Below, piece after piece: positions 1-8,356 of a stretch of DNA of 64,000 nt (positions are counted from its first letter, which is position 1; every line of letters begins with the position of its first letter). The stretch is from CAIKMD01 sp963729935 (GTDB lineage: Bacteria; Pseudomonadota; Alphaproteobacteria; ATCC43930; CGMCC-115725). The stretch is taken from NCBI GenBank assembly GCA_963729935.1, contig CAVSPW010000005.1, forward strand, positions 682,001-746,000. Direction: 5' to 3'. The translations under genes and the position numbers were made by a program. Below the pieces are notes generated by a model. That model did not search any database and had not been told where the DNA came from. It was given only the letters and a program-made list of their open reading frames with translations.

Positions 1-1
1 A

Positions 2-331
2 GCCGCTTTTTTGCGAGATCTCGACATCTTTCTCTTTCCGACGCGCTACGCAAACGAAGCGCAGCCCCTCGTGGTCCTGGAAGCGCTTGCGGCCGGCATT
101 CCGGTCTTGGCCACGGATCATGGCTGCATTGCCGAGGATGTTGGCTGCCGTGCGGCGGTCATTCCGGATGCGGATTACGTGAAGGAGGCCGTCCGGGCCA
201 TCGGTGGCTGGTGCGCGGACCGTAATCGCCTCGCAGAGCTTTCGACCGCGACCGCCTCGCACGCCAGGGCAGCCCATGCGGCGGCGTTGGCGGAGCTTGA
301 TGCGCTCCTGCGCGCCATGACGGAGTTTTGA
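2..331 (+). CDS. Glycosyltransferase family 4 (C-terminal part, cut by window start)
   Basis: Open from the first bases of the window, so only the last 110 residues are present. They carry the nucleotide-sugar binding signature of GT-B group 1 transferases: a glutamate (in NEAQPL), then VVLEALAAGIPVLA, the E-x7-E arrangement that contacts the donor sugar. The tail is short and alanine-rich, as is usual at the C-terminus. It is followed after about 130 bases by a family 2 glycosyltransferase on the same strand, so it belongs to the exopolysaccharide locus. The sugar specificity cannot be read from this fragment. Confidence 0.85.
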   Translation, partial: AAFLRDLDIFLFPTRYANEAQPLVVLEALAAGIPVLATDHGCIAEDVGCRAAVIPDADYVKEAVRAIGGWCADRNRLAELSTATASHARAAHAAALAELDALLRAMTEF

Positions 332-460
332 GGCGATGCGCCAGTCTCAAAACCGGCATTTTTACCCGGTTGCGATGGCATGCGCAGAATGCCGCGAGCT
401 CGCCCCGGAGCCGCCGCGTCACGCTTGCGCGAAACTGGCCGCTGATCTTGGAGCGAGGCA

Positions 461-1348
461 ATGACGATGAGGATCGCCGTTGTCGTCGCGACCCGCGGCC
501 GCGGTGAGATGCTGATCCATCTCCTGAACCGCCTCAAATTGCAGACCAGGCCCCCGGACCTCGTATGCATTTCGGGGGTCGATGAGAGCGACGTGACCGC
601 TGCCCGAGCGATGACCGGGCTTCCGCTGCGCGTTGTCTTCGGTCCGCCCGGATTGACCACCCAGCGGAATACCGCGATTCGCGCGTCCATGAACGAAGCG
701 GATGCGATCGTTTTCTTTGATGACGATTTCCTGCCCGCGCGACGCTGGCTGCAACGAGCCGAAGATATCCTGATCCGCTTTCCCGAGGTTTTGGGAATCA
801 ACGGTCATACATTGGCCGACGGCGCCGATGGCGCGGGAATCAGCATCGAGGCCGCTGAGCGCTTGCTGGCGGACCACGATGCAAATGACAAGGAACCCGA
901 CCGCGAACCGGAGCCGACGGATTCGCTTTATGGCTGCAACATGGCCTTTCGGACAACGGTGTTCAACCGCCTCGCATTCGACGAGCGCTTGCCGCTCTAT
1001 GGCTGGCTCGAAGATCACGATTTTTCGTGCCGCGTCAGGGCCGTCGGGCCGCTCGTCTCGTCGAACGCCCTATGGGGCGTGCATTTAGGGTTGAAAAGCG
1101 GCAAGACCTCGGGTGTGAAATTCGGTGTCTCGCAAATCGTCAACCCCGTCTATCTCTGGCGCAAGCGATCGATCTCCCCCTCGGAGGCGGCGCGACTTTT
1201 GCTCGTGCCGCTCGGGAAAAACCTCGTGAAGGCCCTGCGGCCGGAGCCTTATATTGATCGCCGGGGCAGATTGCGCGGGAACTTGCTCGGCATCGCCTAT
1301 CTGCTGACCGGTCGGATCGACCCGATGATCGTCGCGAAGCTAAAATAA
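461..1348 (+). CDS. Glycosyltransferase family 2
   Basis: A 295-residue GT-A type transferase. The N-terminus (MRIAVVVATRGRGEMLIHLL) is the typical first beta-strand and nucleotide-binding loop, and FFDDDF near residue 88 is the metal-binding DXD motif. GWLEDHDF near residue 183 is the ED-containing acceptor region of family 2. A GGAG ribosome site lies about eight bases before the ATG; a second ATG two codons on is also possible. The role is sugar transfer to a lipid-linked repeat unit, inferred from the locus. Linkage and substrate are unknown. Confidence 0.88.
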   Translation: MTMRIAVVVATRGRGEMLIHLLNRLKLQTRPPDLVCISGVDESDVTAARAMTGLPLRVVFGPPGLTTQRNTAIRASMNEADAIVFFDDDFLPARRWLQRAEDILIRFPEVLGINGHTLADGADGAGISIEAAERLLADHDANDKEPDREPEPTDSLYGCNMAFRTTVFNRLAFDERLPLYGWLEDHDFSCRVRAVGPLVSSNALWGVHLGLKSGKTSGVKFGVSQIVNPVYLWRKRSISPSEAARLLLVPLGKNLVKALRPEPYIDRRGRLRGNLLGIAYLLTGRIDPMIVAKLK

Positions 1349-1363
1349 TCCACGAGATGATTG

Positions 1364-1425
1364 GCGCACTCGTGCGCGGCGTTTGCGCGGTGCCGGCGTA
1401 TCAAGGGGCGGGCCGCCTTGCCCGC
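1364..1425. terminator. Stem-loops between convergent genes (possible bidirectional terminator)
   Basis: Two GC-rich hairpins lie between the convergent glycosyltransferase and WcaF-like genes: GCGCAC at 1364 with GTGCGC at 1372, and GCGGGC at 1408 with GCCCGC at 1420. Neither has a T-run after it, so intrinsic termination is only a possibility. Confidence 0.3.
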
Positions 1426-1481
1426 GGGGATTAAGACCCATCCCCCGAACATGCGAGCCGCGCCACCGAACTCCGAGGCGG

Positions 1482-2162
1482 TCAGGCTTCCGCCTCGGCT
1501 GCGCGCCGGCCATCCTGCTGGGATCGCGCACGCGGGCGCACCGGTCGTGCAGGATAGCCGTAGCAGATCATCGCCGACGGCAAATCATGAAGCACCGTGC
1601 TGCGCGCGCCGACGACCGTCGCATCGCCGATGGATATTCCCGGCGCGACAAATACATCCGTCGCAAGCCAGCACTCCGATCCGATCGAAATCGGCTTTCC
1701 CTGCTGGTCAAATGAGAGGCTTTGGTGATTGTGACTTCCCGCGCAAAGATAGCAGTATTGCGAGATCACGGTGTGAGACCCGATCGTGATCTCGCTCAAT
1801 GAATAAAGGATCGCCCCATCGCCAATCCAGCTGTGATCGCCGATCGACACCTTCCAAGGATAAGTGACCTCGACCGATGGCCGGATCAGCACGCCGCGAC
1901 CGACACGTGCACCGAAAAGCCGCAACAAAAATCGGCGCCATCCGAAGAAAATCTGGGGTGAAGGATGAAAGAGCACAGCCTGGACGATCCACCAGAGCTG
2001 GACGAATAGCGTGCTTCGTCCGCGAAACGTGCGCGGAACGCGAAACCGCGTGAGGTCTTGATACCGGACGCCCCGTTCTGGAAGTTCCAATGTTATCAAC
2101 CGGTTCGTGAAGGTTTTGCGCGGCACGACAATGTCGTACCCTGCTTCTGGTGTCGAACACAC
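1482..2162 (-). CDS. WcaF-like hexapeptide-repeat acetyltransferase
   Basis: 226 residues. The second half is a left-handed beta-helix of hexapeptide repeats (VSIGDHSWIGDGAILY, then ITIGSHTVISQYCYLCAG). It is followed by SHNHQS and IGSECWLATDVFVAPGISIGDATVVGA, with the catalytic histidine region typical of the WcaF/NodL/LacA class. The N-terminal half (PRTFRGRSTLF, then the LWWIVQA segment) matches the extra region of the colanic-acid WcaF type. It probably O-acetylates a sugar of the polysaccharide. It sits 80 bases downstream of the Wzy-like gene on the same strand, likely one transcript. The start is a GTG with a weak ribosome site, so the N-terminus is uncertain. Confidence 0.85.
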   Translation of the reverse strand: MCSTPEAGYDIVVPRKTFTNRLITLELPERGVRYQDLTRFRVPRTFRGRSTLFVQLWWIVQAVLFHPSPQIFFGWRRFLLRLFGARVGRGVLIRPSVEVTYPWKVSIGDHSWIGDGAILYSLSEITIGSHTVISQYCYLCAGSHNHQSLSFDQQGKPISIGSECWLATDVFVAPGISIGDATVVGARSTVLHDLPSAMICYGYPARPVRPRARSQQDGRRAAEAEA

Positions 2163-2242
2163 CCATCATTTCGGCACCACATCTTCGACCTCATGGGGTC
2201 CAATGAAGCGCCTTCGTCAAGCGCCTTCTCTGTGTTGTCCGT

Positions 2243-3688
2243 CTAAGGGCGCGCAATGGATGGTCCGCGTCCGCTCCGTTGTTGCGTGGGCGTCGCCTGC
2301 GCAACACCGGCGCCGATCAGCAAGAGATAAGACATCGCGACGGCCGGAATCTGCATGCTGAAATCGACCAGCGATTGGAGCGCAATCAGCACGCTGGCGC
2401 CGACAGCGATGCATGGAACGATGGCATCGCGATGTCGCCGAAATGCGCCCACAGCACATTGGAAAATCAACCAGAACACCGAGGCGAACAAAAGGAGTGC
2501 CGCAGGTATGCCGAGCTCCATCATGTTCTCGAGATAGTCGTTATGAGCCAAATCGACCAGCAGCGGCAGATCTTCGGTTCGATAAGTCGGAAAAATCGAC
2601 TTGAAGGTTGCCAACCCGGTACCGATGAGCGGGTTATTCGTGATCGCCTGCAGGGTGAGCTGAAAAATCTCGTGCCGACCTTCGAGATCCCACGAGGTAT
2701 CAGCCAATCGCGTCACCGTCTCAGTGCCGCTGAACAAAAGCGCCGCGATGGCGCCCAGGACGAAGGCAAGAGCAAACCATTTGCGCCATGGCCCTTTGAG
2801 ACTGGGCACTAGGCTTGCCATCACGATGAGCCCGAGAAGCCCCGCGCCCGTGGCGCTTGCGCCGCCGCGAGAATGCGTCAGCAGCATGGCTGTCGTGCAG
2901 ATCAAGATTCCGGATATGACCCAAATGGATTGCACGGTGAGGCCTTCAACGAGCATGCGAAGCTGCATCCGCCGGCTCTCTCGGAAATCGATTCTGCGGA
3001 CGATTTCCTCCACAAAAAGCCCTACCAGCGCAACGAGCGACAAGCCCGTGTAGGCGGCGTAGGAGTTGCGGTTGACGAACGTACTGGTCAAGTCGCCCGG
3101 ATATGCCCATTTGCTGAACCAAAGGACGTACAGGTTGCCGGCCCAGTAAACAGCGAGACCCCAAGCAGCGTAAACGGTGCCGATCGCAGCCACGCAACGG
3201 ACCAATAAGCGAGCCATGGCGGCACGTTGGCAGCAGCGAAACGAGAGCCAGAAAATCGCCGCATAGGTCAGCAAATGAACGATCGCCGTCCGCGATGATT
3301 CCGGATCGATGCTGATCGCTGGCCGCATGGCCAACCCGGGCAACAGCTTTTCGGCCTCGCCCCACATCGGATGTATCCACGCAGCTGGAGCCCATGGCAG
3401 AAATTGAAAGATCGCCCAGACGATCACCAGCGCGAACAGGATGGCCGAAGGCAGAATGACACGGGCGGGCGCTTCCGACCCTTCCCCGGCGAGGAAATCG
3501 CCAGCCGCCCTTAGAATGACAAGAATTCCGACGCTGGCCGCGAGGACCCCCCATGCCCAGGGCCGGGCGCTCCCGAAGGGCAAAGGTGCCCACGCCGCTA
3601 GCGCCACGAGACCCCATTCGCACATCGTCGTCGCGGCATCACCAAAGAAAGCCGCTCCGCGACGGAAGGGTAGATCAATGTTTGCCAT
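2243..3688 (-). CDS. O-antigen ligase / Wzy-like polymerase family membrane protein
   Basis: 481 residues from the chosen ATG at 3688, which has AGAGGA about three bases upstream. The open frame runs a further 94 codons upstream, but that part is arginine-rich and looks non-coding. There are about ten to twelve hydrophobic segments. A large periplasmic loop region holds HSRGGASATGAG near the middle and NDYLENMMELGIPAA later; this pattern (short HSRG motif, then an HNxYL-like motif) marks the O-antigen ligase/polymerase family. It acts in the inner membrane, either polymerising repeat units or ligating glycan. The family name cannot distinguish the two; polymerase is favoured because the neighbours are Wzc and Wza types. 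Confidence 0.85.
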   Translation of the reverse strand: MANIDLPFRRGAAFFGDAATTMCEWGLVALAAWAPLPFGSARPWAWGVLAASVGILVILRAAGDFLAGEGSEAPARVILPSAILFALVIVWAIFQFLPWAPAAWIHPMWGEAEKLLPGLAMRPAISIDPESSRTAIVHLLTYAAIFWLSFRCCQRAAMARLLVRCVAAIGTVYAAWGLAVYWAGNLYVLWFSKWAYPGDLTSTFVNRNSYAAYTGLSLVALVGLFVEEIVRRIDFRESRRMQLRMLVEGLTVQSIWVISGILICTTAMLLTHSRGGASATGAGLLGLIVMASLVPSLKGPWRKWFALAFVLGAIAALLFSGTETVTRLADTSWDLEGRHEIFQLTLQAITNNPLIGTGLATFKSIFPTYRTEDLPLLVDLAHNDYLENMMELGIPAALLLFASVFWLIFQCAVGAFRRHRDAIVPCIAVGASVLIALQSLVDFSMQIPAVAMSYLLLIGAGVAQATPTQQRSGRGPSIARP

Positions 3689-4365
3689 ATTCCTCTGAGC
3701 AGCCGGAAATGATCCTGCGGCTATCCTAAGCCAATACCGTGCCGTTTCGAAATCGATATGCCATTGCGGTCGCCGGATCGGCGAGGACAACGGCGCCGAC
3801 CGGTTCTTATGTTTCCGTTTTGTTCTCTTCGAGCTCCGGACGGGGCTTAGCCATAGCACCCCCATCGGGTTTCCACCCGCGCCGGCAGCCGGCGGTGCCG
3901 GATCAAGGCATCCCTCATTCGGATTGCACCGAATTCTGCGCCAAGCACCCCGTTCGGCGCCAACGCTCAAAGGCGGATCCGCGCGGAGCGTCGCACCCGA
4001 AAGACGCCCCCGCTCCAGTGGCGATGACGAGCGTAATCGAATAACAGTTCATCCTACCGGGACAGCCCAAGCGCGCATTAATCTGTTAAAGGATTATGAC
4101 GACCAACACTTCCGATCGCCGGTGACTGGCATTTGCAAACCTTGAGTCAATTAAATCGGCAGCTCCATCATTTCTGTAATTTGCCGCCGATTTGGAATGA
4201 AAAATTCGACACGTTGGACGAACATTAATCTTTCTTGTATATTTACTCAGAGCGGAAAGATATCCGCGCCGACAGTGTGTTCCGCAACGACGAACGGGGC
4301 CGCTGGAAGGTGGAGAAACCCGCCGGAGCAAGCCGGGCGAGATCTCCTGAGGGAAGAGGCAATTG
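3689..4365. other. Intergenic region between divergent polysaccharide genes
   Basis: About 680 bases with no convincing gene. It must hold the promoters of the Wzy-like gene (leftward) and the initiating phosphotransferase (rightward). Base composition drops towards AT in 4060-4260. One sigma-70-like pair is listed separately. Confidence 0.6.
4214..4243 (+). promoter_or_regulatory. Candidate sigma-70 promoter for the initiating phosphotransferase
   Basis: TTGGAC at 4214 and TATATT at 4238, 18 bases apart, in an AT-rich stretch about 115 bases before the gene start. Found by eye; a chance match is possible. Confidence 0.35.
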
Positions 4366-5853
4366 GTGACCGACCACATTCAAACCGATGGCGCCGCTTC
4401 GTATCGAATTCCACGCTCGTTGGCGCCGCAGCGGACCGGGCGCAACGGCATTTCGCGTGAAGTCGTTTGTAACGTCGTTCAGGTTCTCGATTTTTTCGCC
4501 TGCGTGGTCGGCGGCGCGCTCGCGATGCTTTTGTATTTCGGGATGGTCGTAGAAAGCAGTACCGCATACGGGCAATACGCCTACCCGATTATACTCGCCG
4601 CGATCATCTTGTCGTTCGGCCTTTACAAAAGCGGCAGCTACGAATTCAAACGGCTCTCCGATCTCGGCTGGCAGATCAGGCGGGTCGTTCTCGTTAGCAT
4701 CATCGCGATGGCCTTCCTCTCGATGTTGGCATTCGTTACCAAAGAGGGAGAATTCTATTCACGCGGGTGGGCGGTCATCTGGCTCGTGTTGACGATGACC
4801 CAACTTCTGATGATCCGGCTTGTTTTGGGTTACATGATCGAGCGTTGGTCGCGGCAAGGGCTTCTTGCGCGCGTGGTCGCGGTCGTCGGCGCCGATCAAG
4901 TTGGCGAACAGCTTCTTGCCAAGTTGCAGCTTGCCGGCGAGAATGAAATCATCGTTGCCGGGGTGTTCGATGATCGCCGGACGCGGCTGCCTCCGGTCGT
5001 CAGTGGTTATCGGGTCGTCGGTACGACCGATGACCTTATCTCGTTCGTGCGCAACACGTTGATCGACGAGATCGTGATCGCCCTCCCCTTACGCGCCGAG
5101 CACCGCATCGGCGATCTCGTCGCGAAGTTACGTTCGCTCCCCGTCGACTTGCGGCTGAGCATTGATCCGATCAACAGCTTTCCGATGCGCGGAATTGCCG
5201 AAGTCGCTTCGGCCCGCATGATCGAAATCCTCGATCGGCCGCTGAAGAGTTGGAGCCGGGTCATTAAATGGCTCGAGGATCGTATTCTCAGCACGATCTT
5301 GCTCGTGGTGTTCATGCCGCTGATGGGATTGATCGCGCTCATTATCCGGTTGGAGAGCCCCGGCCCCATCCTGTTCGTTCAAGACCGCTTCGGTTTTAAC
5401 GACAAACTCATTCGCGTGCTGAAATTCCGGACGATGCGAGCGGAGAATTGCGATCAGTCAGGATCGACCCGGACCGTGCCGAATGATTCGCGCGTGACGC
5501 GGGTGGGCCGCGTCCTTCGCAGCCTTAGCCTTGATGAGTTACCGCAGCTTATCAATGTGCTGCGCGGCGAAATGTCGCTTGTCGGTCCGCGTCCGCACGT
5601 GCCGGCAATGAAGGCGGGCGAGAGGCTTTATCACGAGGCAGTCGACAATTATTGTCTTCGGCATCACGTGTTGCCTGGACTGACCGGTTGGGCGCAAGTT
5701 AATAATTCGCGCGGTCAGATCGATTCTCTCGCCGCCGCGCGGCGTCGGGTCGCCCTCGATATTTACTACATCGACAATTGGTCGCTCTGGCTCGACCTCA
5801 AGATCATCTTCATGACGGCGCGCGTCGCTTTGTCTCGCGAGAACGCCTACTAG
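4366..5853 (+). CDS. Undecaprenyl-phosphate glucose phosphotransferase (WcaJ/ExoY type)
   Basis: 495 residues. The first third has four hydrophobic segments and a middle CoA-binding-like domain (VVAVVGADQVGEQLLAKL). The C-terminal catalytic domain starts after one more membrane segment near residue 310 and shows KFRTMRAE, SLDELPQLINVLRGEMSLVGPRP and PGLTGWAQVN, all hallmarks of the polyprenyl-phosphate hexose-1-phosphate transferases. It loads the first sugar phosphate on the undecaprenyl carrier and so starts each repeat unit. The GTG at 4366 has GGAAGAGG six bases upstream; the TTG one codon earlier is the alternative. It is followed by a WcaI-like glycosyltransferase. Confidence 0.93.
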   Translation: MTDHIQTDGAASYRIPRSLAPQRTGRNGISREVVCNVVQVLDFFACVVGGALAMLLYFGMVVESSTAYGQYAYPIILAAIILSFGLYKSGSYEFKRLSDLGWQIRRVVLVSIIAMAFLSMLAFVTKEGEFYSRGWAVIWLVLTMTQLLMIRLVLGYMIERWSRQGLLARVVAVVGADQVGEQLLAKLQLAGENEIIVAGVFDDRRTRLPPVVSGYRVVGTTDDLISFVRNTLIDEIVIALPLRAEHRIGDLVAKLRSLPVDLRLSIDPINSFPMRGIAEVASARMIEILDRPLKSWSRVIKWLEDRILSTILLVVFMPLMGLIALIIRLESPGPILFVQDRFGFNDKLIRVLKFRTMRAENCDQSGSTRTVPNDSRVTRVGRVLRSLSLDELPQLINVLRGEMSLVGPRPHVPAMKAGERLYHEAVDNYCLRHHVLPGLTGWAQVNNSRGQIDSLAAARRRVALDIYYIDNWSLWLDLKIIFMTARVALSRENAY

Positions 5854-5897
5854 TTCCACCCCGCTGAATTTATTCGCGAGTGACGGGAAACTCGTCC

Positions 5898-7181
5898 ATG
5901 CGCATTCTCGTGATCGGGTTGAATTTCGCGCCGGAACTTACCGGCGTCGGAAAGTACTCGGGCGAAATGGCGGCTTGGCTGGCTCGCCGCGGACACCATG
6001 TGTCGGTGATCACGACGCGGCCCTATTACCCGCAATGGGCGCAAGCGTCCGGACTTCGGCGCTGGACATGGCAGCGCGAGGTTTGGCAACACTGCGAAGT
6101 CATTCGCTGCCCGCTTTATGTGCCGCGGAAGATGAGCGCCATACGCCGCGTGTTGCATCTTGGCTCATTTGCGTTATCGAGTATCCCGGCCGCGATCGCC
6201 CGGGCGACGCATGGCAAGATCGATCTTGTCGTGGCCATCGTTCCGACTCTTCTTTCGGCACCTATTGCGCTCGCCGTCGCACGCAGCGTGTCCGCCAAAG
6301 CGTGGGTACACATCCAGGATCTCGAGATCGATGCTGCTGGCGGAGTTGGCGTCATCGAGAATCGCCGCCTGCTCGGCGGAGCGCTCGCACTCGAACGCAT
6401 GCTTCTCCGGCGCTTCGATCTCGTTTCGGCAATTTCGCCGAAGATGGTGGAAGCCATCGCTCGTAAGGGTGTTCTTCGCGAGCGCTTGATGCTTTTTCCC
6501 AATTGGGTCGACATGGAGCTTATCTATCCGCTCCCCGCTTCCACAAATTTGCGTCGCGAGCTTGACCTGCCGTTAGACGCCTGCATCGCTCTTTATTCGG
6601 GCAGCATGGGCCGGAAGCAAGGGCTTGAGTATGTGATTGAGGCCGCGCGCCGATTATCGCAAGGCCCGCAGCCATCGCCGATATTCGTTCTGGCTGGCGC
6701 CGGACCCGCGCTTTCGGAGCTCCAGCAGGCTGCGGACGGACTCCCCAATGTTCGGTTCTTGCCGCTGCAGCCCGATGCGCGTTTCAATGAATTTCTCAAT
6801 ATGGGCGATATCCATCTTCTGCCGCAACGACGCGACGCGGCCGATTTGGTCATGCCTTCGAAGCTCGGCGCAATGCTTGCCGTGGGAAAACCGGTGATTG
6901 CGACCGTACCCGTCAACTCGCAGGTGGCGCTGACGCTTGAAGGCGCCGGGATCGTCGTGCCGCCGGAAGATTCCGCGGCGTTGGCCGCCGCGATTGCTGC
7001 GCTCGCCGCGGACGGGCCGCGCCGCCTTGCCCTCGGGACAGCGGCTTTACGGCGCGCTCGGGAGAGCCTCGAAGCGGGATCGATCCTCTCTCAAGCCGAA
7101 GCGCGGCTGTTGGCGCTGGTTGAAACGAAACAGCCGCGCCAAACCCTACGGCCTGCGCCGAAGAAGGAAAGGCAGACATAG
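5898..7181 (+). CDS. WcaI-like glycosyltransferase family 4
   Basis: 427 residues. The N-terminus (MRILVIGLNFAPELTGVGKY, then TTRPYYPQW) is distinctive of the WcaI group of GT-B transferases from colanic-acid-like loci. The C-terminal donor domain has LYSGSMGRKQGLEYVIEAA and LVMPSKLGAMLAVGKPVIA, with the serine/lysine pair that replaces the usual E-x7-E. ATG 5898 is preferred because the family begins with this strand; a GTG at 5880 would add six residues. It probably adds an early sugar after the initiating phosphotransferase 45 bases upstream. The acidic C-terminal end of most relatives is replaced by a basic tail. Confidence 0.88.
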   Translation: MRILVIGLNFAPELTGVGKYSGEMAAWLARRGHHVSVITTRPYYPQWAQASGLRRWTWQREVWQHCEVIRCPLYVPRKMSAIRRVLHLGSFALSSIPAAIARATHGKIDLVVAIVPTLLSAPIALAVARSVSAKAWVHIQDLEIDAAGGVGVIENRRLLGGALALERMLLRRFDLVSAISPKMVEAIARKGVLRERLMLFPNWVDMELIYPLPASTNLRRELDLPLDACIALYSGSMGRKQGLEYVIEAARRLSQGPQPSPIFVLAGAGPALSELQQAADGLPNVRFLPLQPDARFNEFLNMGDIHLLPQRRDAADLVMPSKLGAMLAVGKPVIATVPVNSQVALTLEGAGIVVPPEDSAALAAAIAALAADGPRRLALGTAALRRARESLEAGSILSQAEARLLALVETKQPRQTLRPAPKKERQT

Positions 7182-7206
7182 GCAGCTGTTCCACGAACGG
7201 CCGAAT

Positions 7207-7225
7207 GGTTAACCGAAAATTAACC
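7207..7225. promoter_or_regulatory. CtrA-type binding site
   Basis: GGTTAA at 7207-7212 and TTAACC at 7220-7225 form a perfect inverted repeat with a 7-base spacer. Read as TTAA-N7-TTAA it is the full consensus of the alphaproteobacterial cell-cycle regulator CtrA. It lies 54 bases before the start of the small membrane protein at 7279. Confidence 0.6.
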
Positions 7226-7278
7226 TTGTGGTGCTGCCCTAGTGTCAGACCAAGCTCCCCGGCTATGGAGGAAACATC

Positions 7279-7440
7279 GTGGACAGCGCAGTGCAATCCG
7301 ACGCTTTGGCCAATTGTTACGAGAGCGAAGCGCGTCCGTTATCTTATCAGCTGAAGCTCGTCATCTGGATAGGCGCGACGGCGGCTTCGTGGGCCGTCGT
7401 TATCGGTTTCGGCCGGCTCGCTCTCGCGTTGTTGCCTTAA
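7279..7440 (+). CDS. Small single-pass membrane protein, 53 aa
   Basis: A short open frame from GTG 7279 to TAA, with a strong GGAGG at 7267-7271 seven bases upstream. The product has a polar N-terminal half with one cysteine (VDSAVQSDALANCYESEARP). From about residue 26 a single hydrophobic segment (LVIWIGATAASWAVVIGFG, then RLALALL) ends the protein. The last 25 residues would anchor it in the inner membrane, N-terminus probably in the cytoplasm. No known domain. The ribosome site, the transmembrane segment and the CtrA-type box just upstream support a real gene. The function is not known. Confidence 0.65.
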   Translation: MDSAVQSDALANCYESEARPLSYQLKLVIWIGATAASWAVVIGFGRLALALLP

Positions 7441-7507
7441 GGACTTTCGGGCCGAACGAAAGCGGGGGCGACGTGCCGAGCGTGCCGTCGGCTCGCCGCC
7501 GTCTCGA

Positions 7508-8260
7508 TCAAGACCGCAACATATCCATGAAGCGGATGGCGGTCTGGTTGTCGCCGGCAAGCAACGCCCGGATCACCACGTCGAGCGAATGCGTCACACG
7601 CGCGACGACGACCAAACGCCCGATCGATCGCCGTCCCAGCAAGCGGATCTGATCGTTCAACAAGTCTTTGCGTCGGGCGTCGAGCGACTGGTAGATCGTG
7701 AGCCCGATCTCACATCGCATGGCGAGGAGCGTCGGATCGAATCTCGCGAGCGCGATTGACATCGAGAGCGCGTCGATCGTCGCAGGTGAACCACCCTGCT
7801 CAATGATCAATCCGTAAGCGAGCCAAGCCCAGGCCGCGGCGTTTGCCGGGTCCTCGATGAGAGATTGTCTCAGATCGCGAATTCCGCTGTCCATGAGCGC
7901 GCGATTGGCCTTCGACGTCGCATCCTGAGCCGCGACGCGGATTTCTGAAATGCCGCGACTATAGGCATTGACGGGCTGAGGCCACCACCGATCCGCTTCG
8001 CGGAGCTCTTCGACGGCGCGCGCGACATTGGCCAGCGGGATGGCGCCCTCGTCCCAGTCGATGGCTTCCAAGATGCCCGTGGCACGCACCTGTAGCAGCC
8101 CGGCGTGACATTGCGCGGCGCCGGCATAGCACAGCGCCGCGCCCATAATCAGCGCCGCAACGGCACTGGCATATCGCAGAAGCGAGACCGGCTTCGGCTG
8201 CACGACCCTGCCGCCGCGGGCCGCGGCGTCATTTATGCGGCCAAGATCTGCCAAAACCAA
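7508..8260 (-). CDS. VpsP-like polysaccharide biosynthesis protein (membrane-anchored, TPR-like)
   Basis: 250 residues. One membrane segment near residues 30-52 (YASAVAALIMGAALCYAGAA) is followed by a helical periplasmic part with a TPR-like rhythm (IRDLRQSLIEDPANAAAWAWLAYGLIIE). This layout fits the poorly characterised VpsP-type proteins found beside Wzc/Wza genes; the assignment rests on layout and context. It is the last gene of the leftward export operon, 96 bases after the tyrosine kinase. The start is a TTG with GGGG upstream, so a later start is possible. Confidence 0.6.
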   Translation of the reverse strand: MVLADLGRINDAAARGGRVVQPKPVSLLRYASAVAALIMGAALCYAGAAQCHAGLLQVRATGILEAIDWDEGAIPLANVARAVEELREADRWWPQPVNAYSRGISEIRVAAQDATSKANRALMDSGIRDLRQSLIEDPANAAAWAWLAYGLIIEQGGSPATIDALSMSIALARFDPTLLAMRCEIGLTIYQSLDARRKDLLNDQIRLLGRRSIGRLVVVARVTHSLDVVIRALLAGDNQTAIRFMDMLRS

Positions 8261-8356
8261 ATCCCCGCCCCAAGATCCGTTTCACCGATCCACAACCGCC
8301 CGTTCAAAGGGCGCGCCCGCGCCGATCCGCGCTGCGGTTCGGGAGTGGGGTTCGGC

